A DNA stretch of 64,000 nucleotides from JANLYC01 sp963815445 (GCA_963815445.1 CAWFGV010000005.1:62001-126000); one strand, 5' to 3'. Counted from the stretch's first letter, positions 40,021-48,897 are shown. Notes: generated from the letters alone by a model not told the origin. Translations and numbers: made by a program.

Positions 40021-40665
40021 ATGAGTGATCCTGTCAAGACCCGCTCGTATGACTCGACGCGCCGTCTCGCCCAGGCTGCCGACACGCGGCGCGACATCAT
40101 GCGGGCGGCCAAGAGGCTTTTCGAGCGTGACGGGTATGCCGCGACCACCATTCCCGCAGTAGCACGCGAAGCAGGAGTGGCGCAGAAGACGGTCTACACC
40201 GGCTTCGGGAGCAAGGGCGGACTTCTGCACGGGGTCTGGGACCTCGCGCTCGGGGGCGATGACAGCCAGACTCCGGTGGCCGCCCGTGCGTGGTACCAGG
40301 AGGTGCTCGATGAGCCCGATCCGCGCCGGCAGCTGGTGCTGAACGCCCGCAACTCCCGGTCGGGCAAAGAGCGGATCGGTCGACTGCTGGAGGTGATCCG
40401 CGCGGCGACCGAGGTCGACCCGGCGGTTGCGGACCTGTGGCGCACGATTCAAGTCGAGTTCCACGCCAACCAGCGGGTCATCGTCGAGAGCCTGCACGGC
40501 AAGGGCGCCCTGAAACGGGGCCTCGGCGTCACCAGGGGCACCGACATCCTGTGGATGCTGAACCACCCCAACACCTGGCAGCTGCTCGTCGGCGAGCGCG
40601 GCTGGACACCTGCGCAGTACGAGAGATGGTTCGGGGACGCCGCCGTCGCCCAGCTCCTCGCCTGA
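40021..40665 (+). CDS. TetR-family transcriptional regulator
   Basis: 214 residues. The helix-turn-helix is in RRDIMRAAKRLFERDGYAATTIPAVAREAGVAQKTVYTGF, read in order, with the TVYTGFGSKG turn. The rest is helical ligand-binding sequence with no identifiable ligand. It is divergent from the methyltransferase gene with an inverted repeat touching its ATG, so it probably represses that gene. No Shine-Dalgarno precedes the start; the message may be leaderless. Confidence 0.88.
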   Translation: MSDPVKTRSYDSTRRLAQAADTRRDIMRAAKRLFERDGYAATTIPAVAREAGVAQKTVYTGFGSKGGLLHGVWDLALGGDDSQTPVAARAWYQEVLDEPDPRRQLVLNARNSRSGKERIGRLLEVIRAATEVDPAVADLWRTIQVEFHANQRVIVESLHGKGALKRGLGVTRGTDILWMLNHPNTWQLLVGERGWTPAQYERWFGDAAVAQLLA

Positions 40666-40670
40666 CTTCT

Positions 40671-40783
40671 CGTGGCCGTGTCGTTTGCCTAGTGAACTAG
40701 GCAGACACCTACTGCCCACGGCGAATCTGCCTAGTAACGTAGCCACCTGGATTGTGAACTAGGCAAACGCGGAGGGCCAGCGG
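40671..40783 (-). repeat. Modular palindromic element, copy 4 (inverted relative to copy 3)
   Basis: From left to right: flank CGTGGCCGTG, 24-bp mini-hairpin 40683-40706, 18-bp linker 40707-40724, 44-bp hairpin 40725-40768 ending GAACTAGGCAAAC. Order and spacing are the exact mirror of copy 3. It separates the TetR gene from convergent tatB. Confidence 0.9.
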
Positions 40784-40830
40784 GAAGTCGACCCTGGCCA
40801 GCGGGAAGTCGACCCGGGCCAGCAGGAGTC
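40775..40830 (+). repeat. Short tandem repeat near tatB end
   Basis: Two near-identical 21-bp units starting GGCCAGCGGGAAGTCGACCC (40775-40795, 40796-40816) and a degenerate partial third copy that runs to the tatB stop codon. Confidence 0.8.
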
Positions 40831-41161
40831 AGGTGGCGTCGAAGTCGAAGGGAGCGGCTTCACCGGGCTTGAGGGGGCGCAGGCCCGGCCGCGGAAGAGA
40901 GTCGTCATCCCCGTCCGCCTCCAGGTCGTCGAGCAGGTGTTTCTTGACCAGGGCGCGGGGGTTGAGATCGTTCAGGTCGAGGTTGGCGAACTCCGGCCCG
41001 AGCTCATCGGAGAGCTGCGTGCGGGCCTGGGTCAGCATCTGCCGCGCCGAGCGCAGCATCTTGCCGGCCTGGCGGGCTACCTCGGGCAGCCGGTCCGGGC
41101 CGAAGACGAACAGCGCGACGACCGCGAGCACCATGAACTCAGGCAGCCCGATGTCGAACAT
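40829..41161 (-). CDS. tatB: Sec-independent protein translocase subunit TatB
   Basis: 110 residues. MFDIGLPEFMVLAVVALFVFGPDRLPEVAR read in order gives the single N-terminal helix, the Glu at position 8, the FGPDRLP hinge and the start of the amphipathic helix, all typical of TatB; the charged C-terminal tail is variable. TatB binds signal peptides of folded proteins for Tat export. In mycobacteria tatB follows htrA directly on the same strand; here it is on the opposite strand with a two-gene module in between. Confidence 0.92.
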   Translation of the reverse strand: MFDIGLPEFMVLAVVALFVFGPDRLPEVARQAGKMLRSARQMLTQARTQLSDELGPEFANLDLNDLNPRALVKKHLLDDLEADGDDDSLPRPGLRPLKPGEAAPFDFDAT

Positions 41162-41204
41162 GCCTCAAGCCTGACACATGACCCGGGTCGGTCGAGGTCG
41201 AACG

Positions 41205-42353
41205 TCAGCGACCAGCTGGAGACAGGCCCAGCTGCAGCCCGGCCAGCCCGCGTCCTTTCGCCAGCAGGGTGGAGGCGATCGCGGTAAGTGCGTCGGCGGC
41301 CGGGGTAGCCGTCTCGTCGAGGACGAGGGGCTGACCCGCATCTCCGGACTCACGCAGGCGTATGTCGAGGGGGATCTGGCCCAGCACCGGCACGTCGTAC
41401 CCGAATCGGGCCGACAGAGTCGCCGCCACCTTCGCACCGCCTCCCGTGCCGAACAGGTCGATCGTGTGCTCGGGTCCGCAGTGCGGGCAGACCAGGAAGC
41501 TCATGTTCTCGATCACGCCGGCGACGCGCTGGTGCATCATCGAGGCCATCGTCCCGGCGCGCTCGGCGACCTCGGCCGCTGCCGACTGCGGCGTCGTGAC
41601 CACGACGACCTCGGAGTTCGGCAGGTGCTGGCCGACCGAGATGGCCATGTCGCCGGTCCCCGGCGGAAGGTCGAGCAGCAGCACGTCGAGGTCGCCCCAG
41701 TAGACGTCGCTCAGCATCTGCACGAGGGCCCGGTCGAGCATCGGTCCTCGCCAGGCCACCACCTGGTCGCGGCGTGGCTTGAGCATGCCGATGCTGATCA
41801 CGCTGAGCCCCATCACCGGGACCGGCATGATCATGTCCTCGACCTGGGTCGGTCGTTCGTCGGCGACGCCGAGCATGGCCGGGATCGAGTGACCGTAGAT
41901 GTCGGCGTCGAGGATGCCGACCTTGCGCCCGGTCCGCGCCATCGCCATGGCCAGGTTGACCGTCACCGACGACTTGCCGACACCACCCTTGCCCGACGCC
42001 ACCGCGATCACCTTGGTCAGTGAGTCAGGTCGCGCGAACGGGATCTCCTTGGCCGGTTGCCCACCGCGCAGGTCCTGTTGCAGCTGTTGGCGCTGCTCGT
42101 CGCTCATCACGCCTAACGTGACGTCGACGCCGCTCACGCCGGCCACCGCCGACACAGCAGCGGTGACGTCACGCGTCAGGGTCTCCTTCATCGGACAGCC
42201 CGAGACCGTCAGCAGGATCGTCACCGCGACGTTGCCGTCGTCGCTGACCGTCACCTCGTCGACCATGCCGAGCTCGGTGACCGGTCGCCGGATCTCGGGG
42301 TCGTTGACCGTCGCGAGAGCGGCGTTGACGCGGTCCAGCACCGGGGATGTCAT
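41205..42353 (-). CDS. Mrp/NBP35-type iron-sulfur cluster carrier ATPase
   Basis: 382 residues. An N-terminal DUF59/MIP18 domain (to about 90) is followed by a P-loop domain with Walker A GKGGVGKS (121-128) and a CPHC pair (Cys289, Cys292) for a bridging Fe-S cluster. It delivers iron-sulfur clusters to apo-proteins (mycobacterial Mrp, Rv1229c). Its ATG overlaps the end of the DUF1003 gene by four bases. Confidence 0.93.
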   Translation of the reverse strand: MTSPVLDRVNAALATVNDPEIRRPVTELGMVDEVTVSDDGNVAVTILLTVSGCPMKETLTRDVTAAVSAVAGVSGVDVTLGVMSDEQRQQLQQDLRGGQPAKEIPFARPDSLTKVIAVASGKGGVGKSSVTVNLAMAMARTGRKVGILDADIYGHSIPAMLGVADERPTQVEDMIMPVPVMGLSVISIGMLKPRRDQVVAWRGPMLDRALVQMLSDVYWGDLDVLLLDLPPGTGDMAISVGQHLPNSEVVVVTTPQSAAAEVAERAGTMASMMHQRVAGVIENMSFLVCPHCGPEHTIDLFGTGGGAKVAATLSARFGYDVPVLGQIPLDIRLRESGDAGQPLVLDETATPAADALTAIASTLLAKGRGLAGLQLGLSPAGR

Positions 42354-42943
42354 GGCTCCAGGCTACGGGCCCGCGCCGTCTCGTCAGAATCCTGGTCGCC
42401 GGCCTGGGCACGTTCGTCGAGGTCGGACAGCAGCGAGCGCAGCTCCGAGCGCAGATAGTCGCGGGTGGCGACCTCGCCGATGGCCATCCGCAGCGACGCG
42501 ACCTCGCGGGCCAGGAACTCCATGTCGGCGTGTGCGCGCACGTTCGCCTCGCGGTCCTGCTCGGTGACGACGCGGTCACGGGCCTCCTGCCGGTTCTGCG
42601 CCAGCAGGATCAGCGGAGCGGCGTATGACGCCTGGGTCGAGAAGAACAGGTTGAGCAGGATGAACGGGTACGGATCCCAGTCGAGGCCGAACAAACCGAT
42701 CACGTTGATCGCCACCCAGATGATGACGAAACCGGTCATGTAGGTCAGGAATCTGGCCGTCCCCATGAAACGGGCGAAGTTCTCGGCGAACTTGCCGAAC
42801 ATCTCCGGGTCGTAGCTCGGACGCACGACCAGCGTGCGCCGGGTCTCGCGGGGCACGTCGAGCCGAGCGACCCGCGACGTGCGCATCGTCGTATGGCGGC
42901 TGGGTTCGCGGCGCTCGTCGTCGCGCACGTCCTCACGGGCCAT
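42350..42943 (-). CDS. DUF1003 family membrane protein (Rv1231c-like)
   Basis: 197 residues. ENFARFMGTARFLTYMTGFVIIWVAIN and the second helix PFILLNLFFSTQASYAAPLILLAQNRQEARDR, read in order, define DUF1003, a two-helix membrane family of unknown function. The C-terminal part is a charged coiled-coil-like helix. It is overlapped at both ends by neighbours (4 and 11 bases), showing a mgtE-like / DUF1003 / mrp operon. Confidence 0.9.
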   Translation of the reverse strand: MAREDVRDDERREPSRHTTMRTSRVARLDVPRETRRTLVVRPSYDPEMFGKFAENFARFMGTARFLTYMTGFVIIWVAINVIGLFGLDWDPYPFILLNLFFSTQASYAAPLILLAQNRQEARDRVVTEQDREANVRAHADMEFLAREVASLRMAIGEVATRDYLRSELRSLLSDLDERAQAGDQDSDETARARSLEP

Positions 42944-44222
42944 CGGCGGCCCCCTCGACCAGCGCAGCCCCGTTCGCTGCGAGCTCACCTTCACGCTGAC
43001 GCCAGTTCTCGGGCAGCAGGTGGTCCAGCACGTCATCGACGGAGACCACGCCCAGCAGGTGGCCGTCGTCGTCGACGACCGGGCTGGCGACGAGGTTGTA
43101 GTAGGCGAGATGCCGCGTCACCTCGTCGAGGGTCGCGTCGGCGCGCAGCGCCTCCAGGTCGTTGTCGATGACTGCCGAGACCAGGCTCGACGGGGGCTCG
43201 CGCAACAGCCGTTGGAAGTGGCCGACCCCGAGGAACCGACCGGACGGCGTCTCCAGCGGCGGCCGACAGACGTAGACCATCGCGGCCAATGAGGGAGTGA
43301 GCTCGCTGGCGCGGATCCGCGCCAGCGCCTCGGCGACGGTCGAGTCCGGCGGCAGGATGACAGGGTCGGTGGTCATCAGGCCGCCCGCGGTCCGCTCCTC
43401 GTAGGCGAGCAGGCGGCGCACGTCGTCGGCCTCACCTGGGTCCATGAGCAACAACAACGCCTCGGCCGTCTCGGGGGGCAGCTCGGCGATCAGGTCGGCG
43501 GCGTCGTCGGGCGACATCTCCTCGAGGATGTCGGCGGCGCGCTCGTTCTCGAGCTGGCCGAGGATCTCGACCTGGTCGTCCTCGGGCAGCTCTTCGAGCA
43601 CGTCGGCGAGACGTTCGTCGTTGAGCGCGGCCGCGATCTCTCCGCGTCGCTTCGGGGACAGCCCGTGGATGACGTTGGCCAGGTCGGCCGCACGCATGAT
43701 GTCGAGCGCGGCCAGCATGTGGGTGGCGCCCTGGCCGGCCTCGAGGCCGGTGAGACCCGAGACCTCCGACCACTCCAGAACTTGCGTCTGGCCCTTGCGG
43801 CCGAACCGTTTGGAACCGTGCTGCACGGCCACGCGCGACAGCACCCAGTCCCTGGTGCGACCCTGCTCCATCGCGATGTCGTAGACGGTGCCCTCGGTGC
43901 CGTTCTCGATGATCGTGACGGTGCGGTCGAGCAGCTCGCCGAGGACCAACGTCTCGGTGCTGCGCTGTTGGAACCGGCGCATGTTGACGAGTCCGGTGGT
44001 GATGACCTGGCCGGCATCGACGCTCGTCACCCGGGTCATCGGCAAGAAGATGCGACGACGACCCAGGACCTCGACGACGAGGCCGAGGACCCGGGGCTGC
44101 AGGTTGTCAGCGCGCGCTGCCACCACGACGTCGCGAACACGCCCGACCTGGTCGCCGTTGGGGTCATAGACGTACAGACCCGCCAGACGGGCGATGAAGA
44201 CACGGGTGGGGGCGACGCTCAC
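42933..44222 (-). CDS. MgtE N-terminal and CBS domain protein with PRC-barrel (no membrane domain)
   Basis: 429 residues. A PRC-barrel-like start (LYVYDPNGDQVGRVRDVVV) is followed by the MgtE intracellular N-domain (LNDERLADVLEELPEDDQVEILGQLENERAADILEEM, read in order) and two CBS domains. The five-helix MgtE channel is absent, as in Rv1232c, so this is a cytosolic regulator or sensor rather than a Mg2+ channel. GTG 44222 has TAGCCT seven bases upstream. Confidence 0.88.
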   Translation of the reverse strand: MSVAPTRVFIARLAGLYVYDPNGDQVGRVRDVVVAARADNLQPRVLGLVVEVLGRRRIFLPMTRVTSVDAGQVITTGLVNMRRFQQRSTETLVLGELLDRTVTIIENGTEGTVYDIAMEQGRTRDWVLSRVAVQHGSKRFGRKGQTQVLEWSEVSGLTGLEAGQGATHMLAALDIMRAADLANVIHGLSPKRRGEIAAALNDERLADVLEELPEDDQVEILGQLENERAADILEEMSPDDAADLIAELPPETAEALLLLMDPGEADDVRRLLAYEERTAGGLMTTDPVILPPDSTVAEALARIRASELTPSLAAMVYVCRPPLETPSGRFLGVGHFQRLLREPPSSLVSAVIDNDLEALRADATLDEVTRHLAYYNLVASPVVDDDGHLLGVVSVDDVLDHLLPENWRQREGELAANGAALVEGAADGP

Positions 44223-44229
44223 GCCCGAA

Positions 44230-44235
44230 AGGCTA
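44230..44235 (-). promoter_or_regulatory. Putative -10 box (TAGCCT) for MgtE-like gene
   Basis: TAGCCT on the minus strand is seven bases before the GTG at 44222; leaderless pattern, back-to-back with the phzF box. Confidence 0.4.
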
Positions 44236-44270
44236 CCGGGGCCGACCCCCGATCGACCGCGTTGAGGTCC

Positions 44271-44276
44271 TAGGCT
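44271..44276 (+). promoter_or_regulatory. Putative -10 box (TAGGCT) for phzF-like gene
   Basis: TAGGCT is seven bases before the ATG at 44284; leaderless pattern. Confidence 0.35.
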
Positions 44277-44283
44277 CGCGGGC

Positions 44284-45295
44284 ATGCCTGCGAAGCCCGG
44301 AGACCCGACGCAGTCCGAGGCCGTGCCGCCTGGCGGCCTGACCGACCCGGTGGCCGGCGGGCTGCGGTACGAGGTGGTCGACGTGTTCGCCGACCGTCCG
44401 TTCGCCGGTAACCCGCTGGCGGTCGTGTACGGCGCGGACGCGCTGAACACGCGGGCAGCTGCACGCGTTGGCGATGGAGTTCAACCTGTCCGAGACGGCG
44501 TTCCCCGTCGCCCTGACTGACGAGGACCGCGCCGCCGGCGCCGACTACCACGTGCGGATCTTCACGCCGGGTGGTGAGATCCCGTTCGCGGGGCACCCGA
44601 CGGTCGGCACCGCCTGGTCGCTCCGGCGAAGCGGAGTCATCGAACCCGGTGACCGGCGGCAGGCATGTGGGGCCGGGCTCATCGGCGTGCACATCCCGGC
44701 TGACCCGGACGCCGAGGTCGAGCTCAGTGCCCGCCCGCGCGACCACGCGCAGCGACTCTCCGCAGCCGACGCCCGGCAGCTGGCCGACCTGGTGGGGCTG
44801 GGTGCCGACGACCCGGTCGGTGACGCCTATGCCGCCGGCTGCGGCCTGAGCTGGCTGTACCTGCGCGTCCGGCCCGACGCTGTCCGACGCTGCCGCGCCG
44901 GGGCGCGGCAGGTGAGCGAGACCTCGATCGACCTGAGCTTCCTCACCGACCCGTTCGACGGGATTGACGTGTACGCCGTCGACCCGGACTCCGCTGGCCA
45001 GGAGCGCGATGCTCCGATCACGGTCCGGTCGCGCGTCTTCGTGCCCGGCTTCGGCATCCCCGAGGACCCGGCCACCGGTTCGGCGGCAGCCGGCCTCGGC
45101 CTGGTGCTCGTGGCGTCCGGGCTCGCGGCAGGTGAGGGCACCTCCTCGTACACGATCGAGCAGGGCGTCGAGATGGGCCGCCCGTCTCGGCTGAGCGGTC
45201 GCGTCGAGGCTGCCGAGGGGCGGGCCACGCTGGTCCACGTGGCGGGACGGGTGGTTCCGATCGCTACTGGCACGATCACGATCCCGTCCCGCTGA
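44284..45295 (+). pseudogene. PhzF-family isomerase/epimerase, frameshifted
   Basis: Two overlapping frames together make one PhzF protein. The first (44284 to about 44454) reads VVDVFADRPFAGNPLAVVYGADALNT; the second, from about 44456, reads QLHALAMEFNLSETAFPVAL, then FAGHPTVGTAW and EDPATGSAAAGLG, all conserved family blocks. One extra G in the run at 44453-44455 explains the shift: removing it restores a continuous protein of about 336 residues. It may be a real mutation or a sequencing error. PhzF-fold enzymes act as isomerases or epimerases; the substrate is unknown. Confidence 0.8.
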
Positions 45296-45316
45296 CCTGC
45301 GGGCCTCGCCATCCCG

Positions 45317-45345
45317 TGTGACGGGTGGAGCGGTTCGCGTACATT
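45317..45345 (+). promoter_or_regulatory. Promoter of esterase gene (TGTGAC-17-TACATT)
   Basis: TGTGAC (45317-45322) and TACATT (45340-45345) are 17 bases apart and the ATG at 45352 is six bases after the -10 box. A housekeeping-type promoter with a leaderless message. Confidence 0.5.
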
Positions 45346-45351
45346 GCCCGC

Positions 45352-46224
45352 ATGATCACCGAGGTGCCGTTCACGCCGCTGCCGATCGACCAGACGGACG
45401 TCTGGTACAGCCACGGTCCCGACTCGGTCGTCCAGGAGGGCGTTCCCGTCGGCAACACCGTCCAGTTCGAATGGCGCAACAGCAGCGTCTACCCCCGCAC
45501 CTCACGCAGGTTCTGGGTTCATGTCCCTGCGCAGTACGAGCCGTCGGAGCCGGCGTCGCTGATGGTGTTCCAGGACGGAGACTGGTACCTGGACCCGGAA
45601 GGGGAAGTCCGCGGCGGCGTCGTTCTGGACAATCTGATCCACCGCGGCGATATCCCGGTCACGATCGGTGTGTTCGTCGAGCCCGGTGTGTTCGAGGGGG
45701 TCGCGGACCCCGATGACCGCAAGAACCGCAACGCCGAGTACGACGCGTTCGACGATCGGTACGTCGGCTTCCTTCTGGACGAGATCATCCCCGAGGTCAG
45801 GAAGCAGTGGTCGATCAGCGAAGACCCCGACCGCTGGGGCATCTGCGGAGGTAGCAGTGGCGGCAACTGCGCCTTCACTGCTGCGTGGCTGCGCCCCGAC
45901 GCGTTCCGCCGCGTCATCTGTTACCTGTCGAGCTTCACGCAGATGCCGAACGGCAACCCCTACCCCGCGCTGATCCCCGGTGCTCCTCGCAAGCCGCTGC
46001 GCATCTTCATGCAAGCCGGTCACCGAGACCTGGCCTGGAACGAACCGGAGTGGAACTGGCTCGCCAACAACTTGCGGGTTGCGGCCGCGCTGGCGGAAGC
46101 GGGCTATGACTTCCGCCTCGTGCTCGGAGATGGCGGTCACAGCCCGAATCACGGTGGCGTCCTGCTGCCCGATGCCCTGCGATGGGTGTTCCGTCCGGCC
46201 GGTACCGAAAGCGTGGGCGAGTGA
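45352..46224 (+). CDS. Alpha/beta-hydrolase esterase (Fes/D-like)
   Basis: 290 residues. SRRFWVHVPAQYEPSEPASLMVFQDGD opens a D-family esterase domain related to enterochelin and S-formylglutathione esterases; the nucleophile elbow is ICGGSSGGNCAF (Ser), and the C-terminal GDGGHSPNHGG holds the His. Substrate unknown; ferric-siderophore or carbohydrate esters are possible. ATG 45352 is preferred because the promoter places the transcript start at that codon. Confidence 0.85.
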   Translation: MITEVPFTPLPIDQTDVWYSHGPDSVVQEGVPVGNTVQFEWRNSSVYPRTSRRFWVHVPAQYEPSEPASLMVFQDGDWYLDPEGEVRGGVVLDNLIHRGDIPVTIGVFVEPGVFEGVADPDDRKNRNAEYDAFDDRYVGFLLDEIIPEVRKQWSISEDPDRWGICGGSSGGNCAFTAAWLRPDAFRRVICYLSSFTQMPNGNPYPALIPGAPRKPLRIFMQAGHRDLAWNEPEWNWLANNLRVAAALAEAGYDFRLVLGDGGHSPNHGGVLLPDALRWVFRPAGTESVGE

Positions 46225-46281
46225 GCAAGGCGCCCACCCTGGGTCGCGGACAACTCAGCTCAGGGTTGGTGGCGGGCCGGG

Positions 46282-46827
46282 CTAGGACAGTGGTCTGCCC
46301 GAGCCGCCGCGCTTGTGCAGGATCCACGGCTTCTTGCCCTGCGTCGTAGCAGGGCTGGGCAGCGGCGCCGCCCGATGGCTCTCGCTCGAGTAGTGGCCGG
46401 GCCGCTCGACGAGCGAGCCGATGGGGCGAAGTCGATAGAGGACGGCGCTCCCGCTCGCCCACCGCGCCGGCGCACTGTCGGCGGCCGCGAGGTTGAGCCG
46501 ACCGGCCGCCAGCGCTACCGAGGCTGCATCCCAGTCGGCTGCGTCGGGGGTCAGCCGGCTTGCCGAGGCCGCGAACGTCACCAACCGCTCGGTGGTGTCC
46601 TTGCTGCGTGCGATGACTGTCACCGCGGCACCGTCGGCCCAACCGGGATCAGGCTGCTCGCCCGGGCCGGTGAGGACGTAAGCCGTGCGCTCCAGCCAGA
46701 CGTACCAGAACCCGCGCCCACGCGGTTCAGCCGGCGTGGTCACCCAGATGACTCCCGACTTCTTCATCGCTTCGTCGAGCAGCGCCTCGTCCAGCAGCAT
46801 CTGGTCCGGCCGCGTGTCGTCACCCAC
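46282..46827 (-). CDS. Conserved actinobacterial protein of unknown function
   Basis: 181 residues, soluble, beginning MGDDTRPDQMLLDEALLDEA. WVTTPAEPRGRGFWYVWLE, then PGWADGAAVTVIARSKDTTERLVTFAA suggest a beta-barrel domain; the Lys/Arg/Gly-rich tail is variable. Similar proteins occur widely in actinobacteria as hypothetical proteins, so it is probably real; no function is assigned. GTG start at 46827. Divergent from the EamA transporter. Confidence 0.65.
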   Translation of the reverse strand: MGDDTRPDQMLLDEALLDEAMKKSGVIWVTTPAEPRGRGFWYVWLERTAYVLTGPGEQPDPGWADGAAVTVIARSKDTTERLVTFAASASRLTPDAADWDAASVALAAGRLNLAAADSAPARWASGSAVLYRLRPIGSLVERPGHYSSESHRAAPLPSPATTQGKKPWILHKRGGSGRPLS

Positions 46828-46853
46828 GTGTCGAAGCGTGCCATACCCGGGGC

Positions 46854-46859
46854 TTAGAT
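46854..46859 (+). promoter_or_regulatory. Possible -10 box (TTAGAT) for EamA gene
   Basis: TTAGAT is six bases before the GTG at 46866; weaker match to the leaderless pattern. Confidence 0.3.
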
Positions 46860-46865
46860 GGCAGC

Positions 46866-47813
46866 GTGCCCGAACGTCCCCCGACCCCGCCTGCGCTGGG
46901 GACGGGGCCGCCCGGGGCGATGTCGGCGAGCACCGTCGGGATGCTTGTCGTGGGCGTGCTCGGGGTGTCGATGTCCGGACCGATCATGGCAGGCGCCACG
47001 GCCGTCCCGGCCCTCGCGATCGCGTTCTGGCGCAACGGTCTCGGTGCCATCGCCGTGGCACCCGTCGCGTTCTTCCGCGGTCGTGCCGAGCTGCGTGCGT
47101 TGACCCGTGCGCAGCTTCGGTTGAGCCTGCTGTCCGGTGTCATGCTGGCTGCCCACTTCGCGACGTGGGTCACCTCCCTGCGGCTCACGTCGGTCGCGTC
47201 GGCGACCGCACTCGTCTCACTGCAGGTGGCCTGGGTCGTCGTGCTGTCCCGGTTCGCGGGAGTACCCGTCGTGGGGCGGGTCTGGCTCGGGCTGCTGCTG
47301 GCACTCGCGGGTGTGCTCGTGATCTCTGGCGTCGACTTCACCGTGTCGGCCCGGGCGCTGACCGGGGACGCGCTTGCCTTCGCGGGTGGGTTGTTCGCCG
47401 CCGTCTACACCATCGTCGGTGGGCGGGTTAGGGAACAGCTGAGCACGACGTCGTACACGCTGATCTGCTACTCGACCAGCGCCGCACTCCTGATCGTCGG
47501 ATGCCTGGTCGCGCGTTTGCAGCTGGTCGGCTACGACGCGAAGAGCTGGGGTCTCATCATCGCTGTGACGGTGGTTGCACAGCTGCTCGGGCACTCGGTC
47601 TTCAATCACCTGCTCGCCACGATCAGCCCGACCGTCGTCTCCATGACCCTGCTGCTCGAGGTACCCGGCGCTGCGCTGCTGGCCGCGGTCTTCCTCGGCC
47701 AGGCCCCGCCCGGGGCGGTGTACGCAGGACTCGCGCTGATCGTCGGAGGACTGGCGATCGTGGTCAACACCCGGTCCCGCCGGGCAACGCCGCGCGAGGC
47801 GCCGATCGACTGA
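46866..47813 (+). CDS. EamA-family drug/metabolite transporter (DMT superfamily)
   Basis: 315 residues with ten hydrophobic helices in two EamA repeats: the first includes LAIAFWRNGLGAIAVAP, the second ALAFAGGLFAAVYTIVGGRVR and LGHSVFNHLLATISPT. The family exports amino acids or other metabolites; the substrate is unknown. GTG start at 46866. Confidence 0.88.
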   Translation: MPERPPTPPALGTGPPGAMSASTVGMLVVGVLGVSMSGPIMAGATAVPALAIAFWRNGLGAIAVAPVAFFRGRAELRALTRAQLRLSLLSGVMLAAHFATWVTSLRLTSVASATALVSLQVAWVVVLSRFAGVPVVGRVWLGLLLALAGVLVISGVDFTVSARALTGDALAFAGGLFAAVYTIVGGRVREQLSTTSYTLICYSTSAALLIVGCLVARLQLVGYDAKSWGLIIAVTVVAQLLGHSVFNHLLATISPTVVSMTLLLEVPGAALLAAVFLGQAPPGAVYAGLALIVGGLAIVVNTRSRRATPREAPID

Positions 47814-47906
47814 GGCGCGTGAGATGTTTCACGAGCGGTGTCGGCGCCGTGGCTGCGCGGTCTAGGCTCAGCGCCAGTCCCTGTCTCCCGTTGCAAAGGA
47901 TGTTCG

Positions 47907-48866
47907 ATGCCCGAGGGTCTGCGATCGCGCCGTTCGTGCCTGGCCGTGCCGGGCTCAAACCCGCGCTTCCTCGAGAAGGCCAAGGGTCTCGACGCCGACC
48001 AGGTCTTCCTCGACCTCGAGGACTCCGTCGCCCCGATCGCCAAGCCGGATGCCCGGGGCACCGTCGTCGAGGCGCTGAACTCCGGAGGTTGGGGCGACAA
48101 GGTCCGCGTCGTCCGTGTCAACGACTGGACGACGCAGTGGACCTATGGCGACGTGGTCGCGATCGTCGAGGGCGCCGGCGCCGACCTCGACTGCATCATG
48201 CTGCCCAAGGTGCAGACCGCCGACCAGGTCGTGGCCCTGGACCTGCTGGTCACCCAGATCGAGAAGACGGTCGGCCTGGAGGTCGGCCGCATCGGCATCG
48301 AGGCACAGATCGAGAACGCGCTCGGGCTCATCAACGTCGACGCGATCGCCAGCGCGAGCCCGCGCGTCGAGGCGATCATCTTCGGTCCGGCAGATTTCAT
48401 GGCCTCGATCAACATGAAGTCCCTCGTCGTCGGGGAGCAGCCACCCGGGTATGACGTCGGCGACGCCTACCACTACATCCTGATGCGGATCCTGATGGCG
48501 GCCCGGGCGCACGACAAGCAGGCCATCGACGGTCCCTACCTGCAGATCCGCGACGTGGACGGCTTCAGGCGTGTCGCCGGTCGGAGCGCTGCGCTCGGCT
48601 TCGACGGCAAGTGGGTGTTGCACCCCGACCAGATCGCGGCGGCCAACGAGGTCTACTCACCCCTGCAGGCGGACTACGACCATGCCGAGAACATTCTCGA
48701 CGCCTACGACCACTTCACGTCCGAACAGGGCGGCGCCACCGGTGCGGTCATGCTCGGCGACGAGATGATCGACGAGGCGTCGCGCAAGATGGCCCTGGTG
48801 ATCTCCGCCAAGGGCCGGGCGGCCGGCCTGCAGCGCACTGACCGGTGGAAACCACCGTCCGCATGA
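47907..48866 (+). CDS. CoA-ester lyase (HpcH/CitE family; malyl/methylmalyl-CoA lyase-like)
   Basis: 319 residues. RRSCLAVPGSNPRFLEKAKGLDADQVFLDLEDSVAP, read in order, is the CitE-type start; DCIMLPKVQTADQV, IGIEAQIENALGL (Glu metal ligand) and FGPADFMASI (Asp) complete the active site. It closely resembles the lyase found with acyl-CoA dehydrogenase and MaoC hydratase genes in actinobacterial ethylmalonyl-CoA clusters. ATG 47907 has AAAGGATG upstream. The next gene starts 31 bases downstream on the same strand, so they form an operon. Confidence 0.88.
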   Translation: MPEGLRSRRSCLAVPGSNPRFLEKAKGLDADQVFLDLEDSVAPIAKPDARGTVVEALNSGGWGDKVRVVRVNDWTTQWTYGDVVAIVEGAGADLDCIMLPKVQTADQVVALDLLVTQIEKTVGLEVGRIGIEAQIENALGLINVDAIASASPRVEAIIFGPADFMASINMKSLVVGEQPPGYDVGDAYHYILMRILMAARAHDKQAIDGPYLQIRDVDGFRRVAGRSAALGFDGKWVLHPDQIAAANEVYSPLQADYDHAENILDAYDHFTSEQGGATGAVMLGDEMIDEASRKMALVISAKGRAAGLQRTDRWKPPSA

Positions 48867-48897
48867 CCTCCGACGCGAGACGAGAAAGGCACACACC

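Noticed and set aside
38918..40783. Composite transposon with insertion sequences at the ends
   Set aside because: The elements are too short to encode a transposase, and no transposase gene is present in the window.
42933..44222. True MgtE magnesium channel
   Set aside because: The C-terminal five-helix membrane domain is missing; only the N-domain and CBS domains are present.
44270..45238. Open frame antisense to the phzF-like gene
   Set aside because: Arg/Ala/Gly-rich with no start context; PhzF motifs are on the plus strand.
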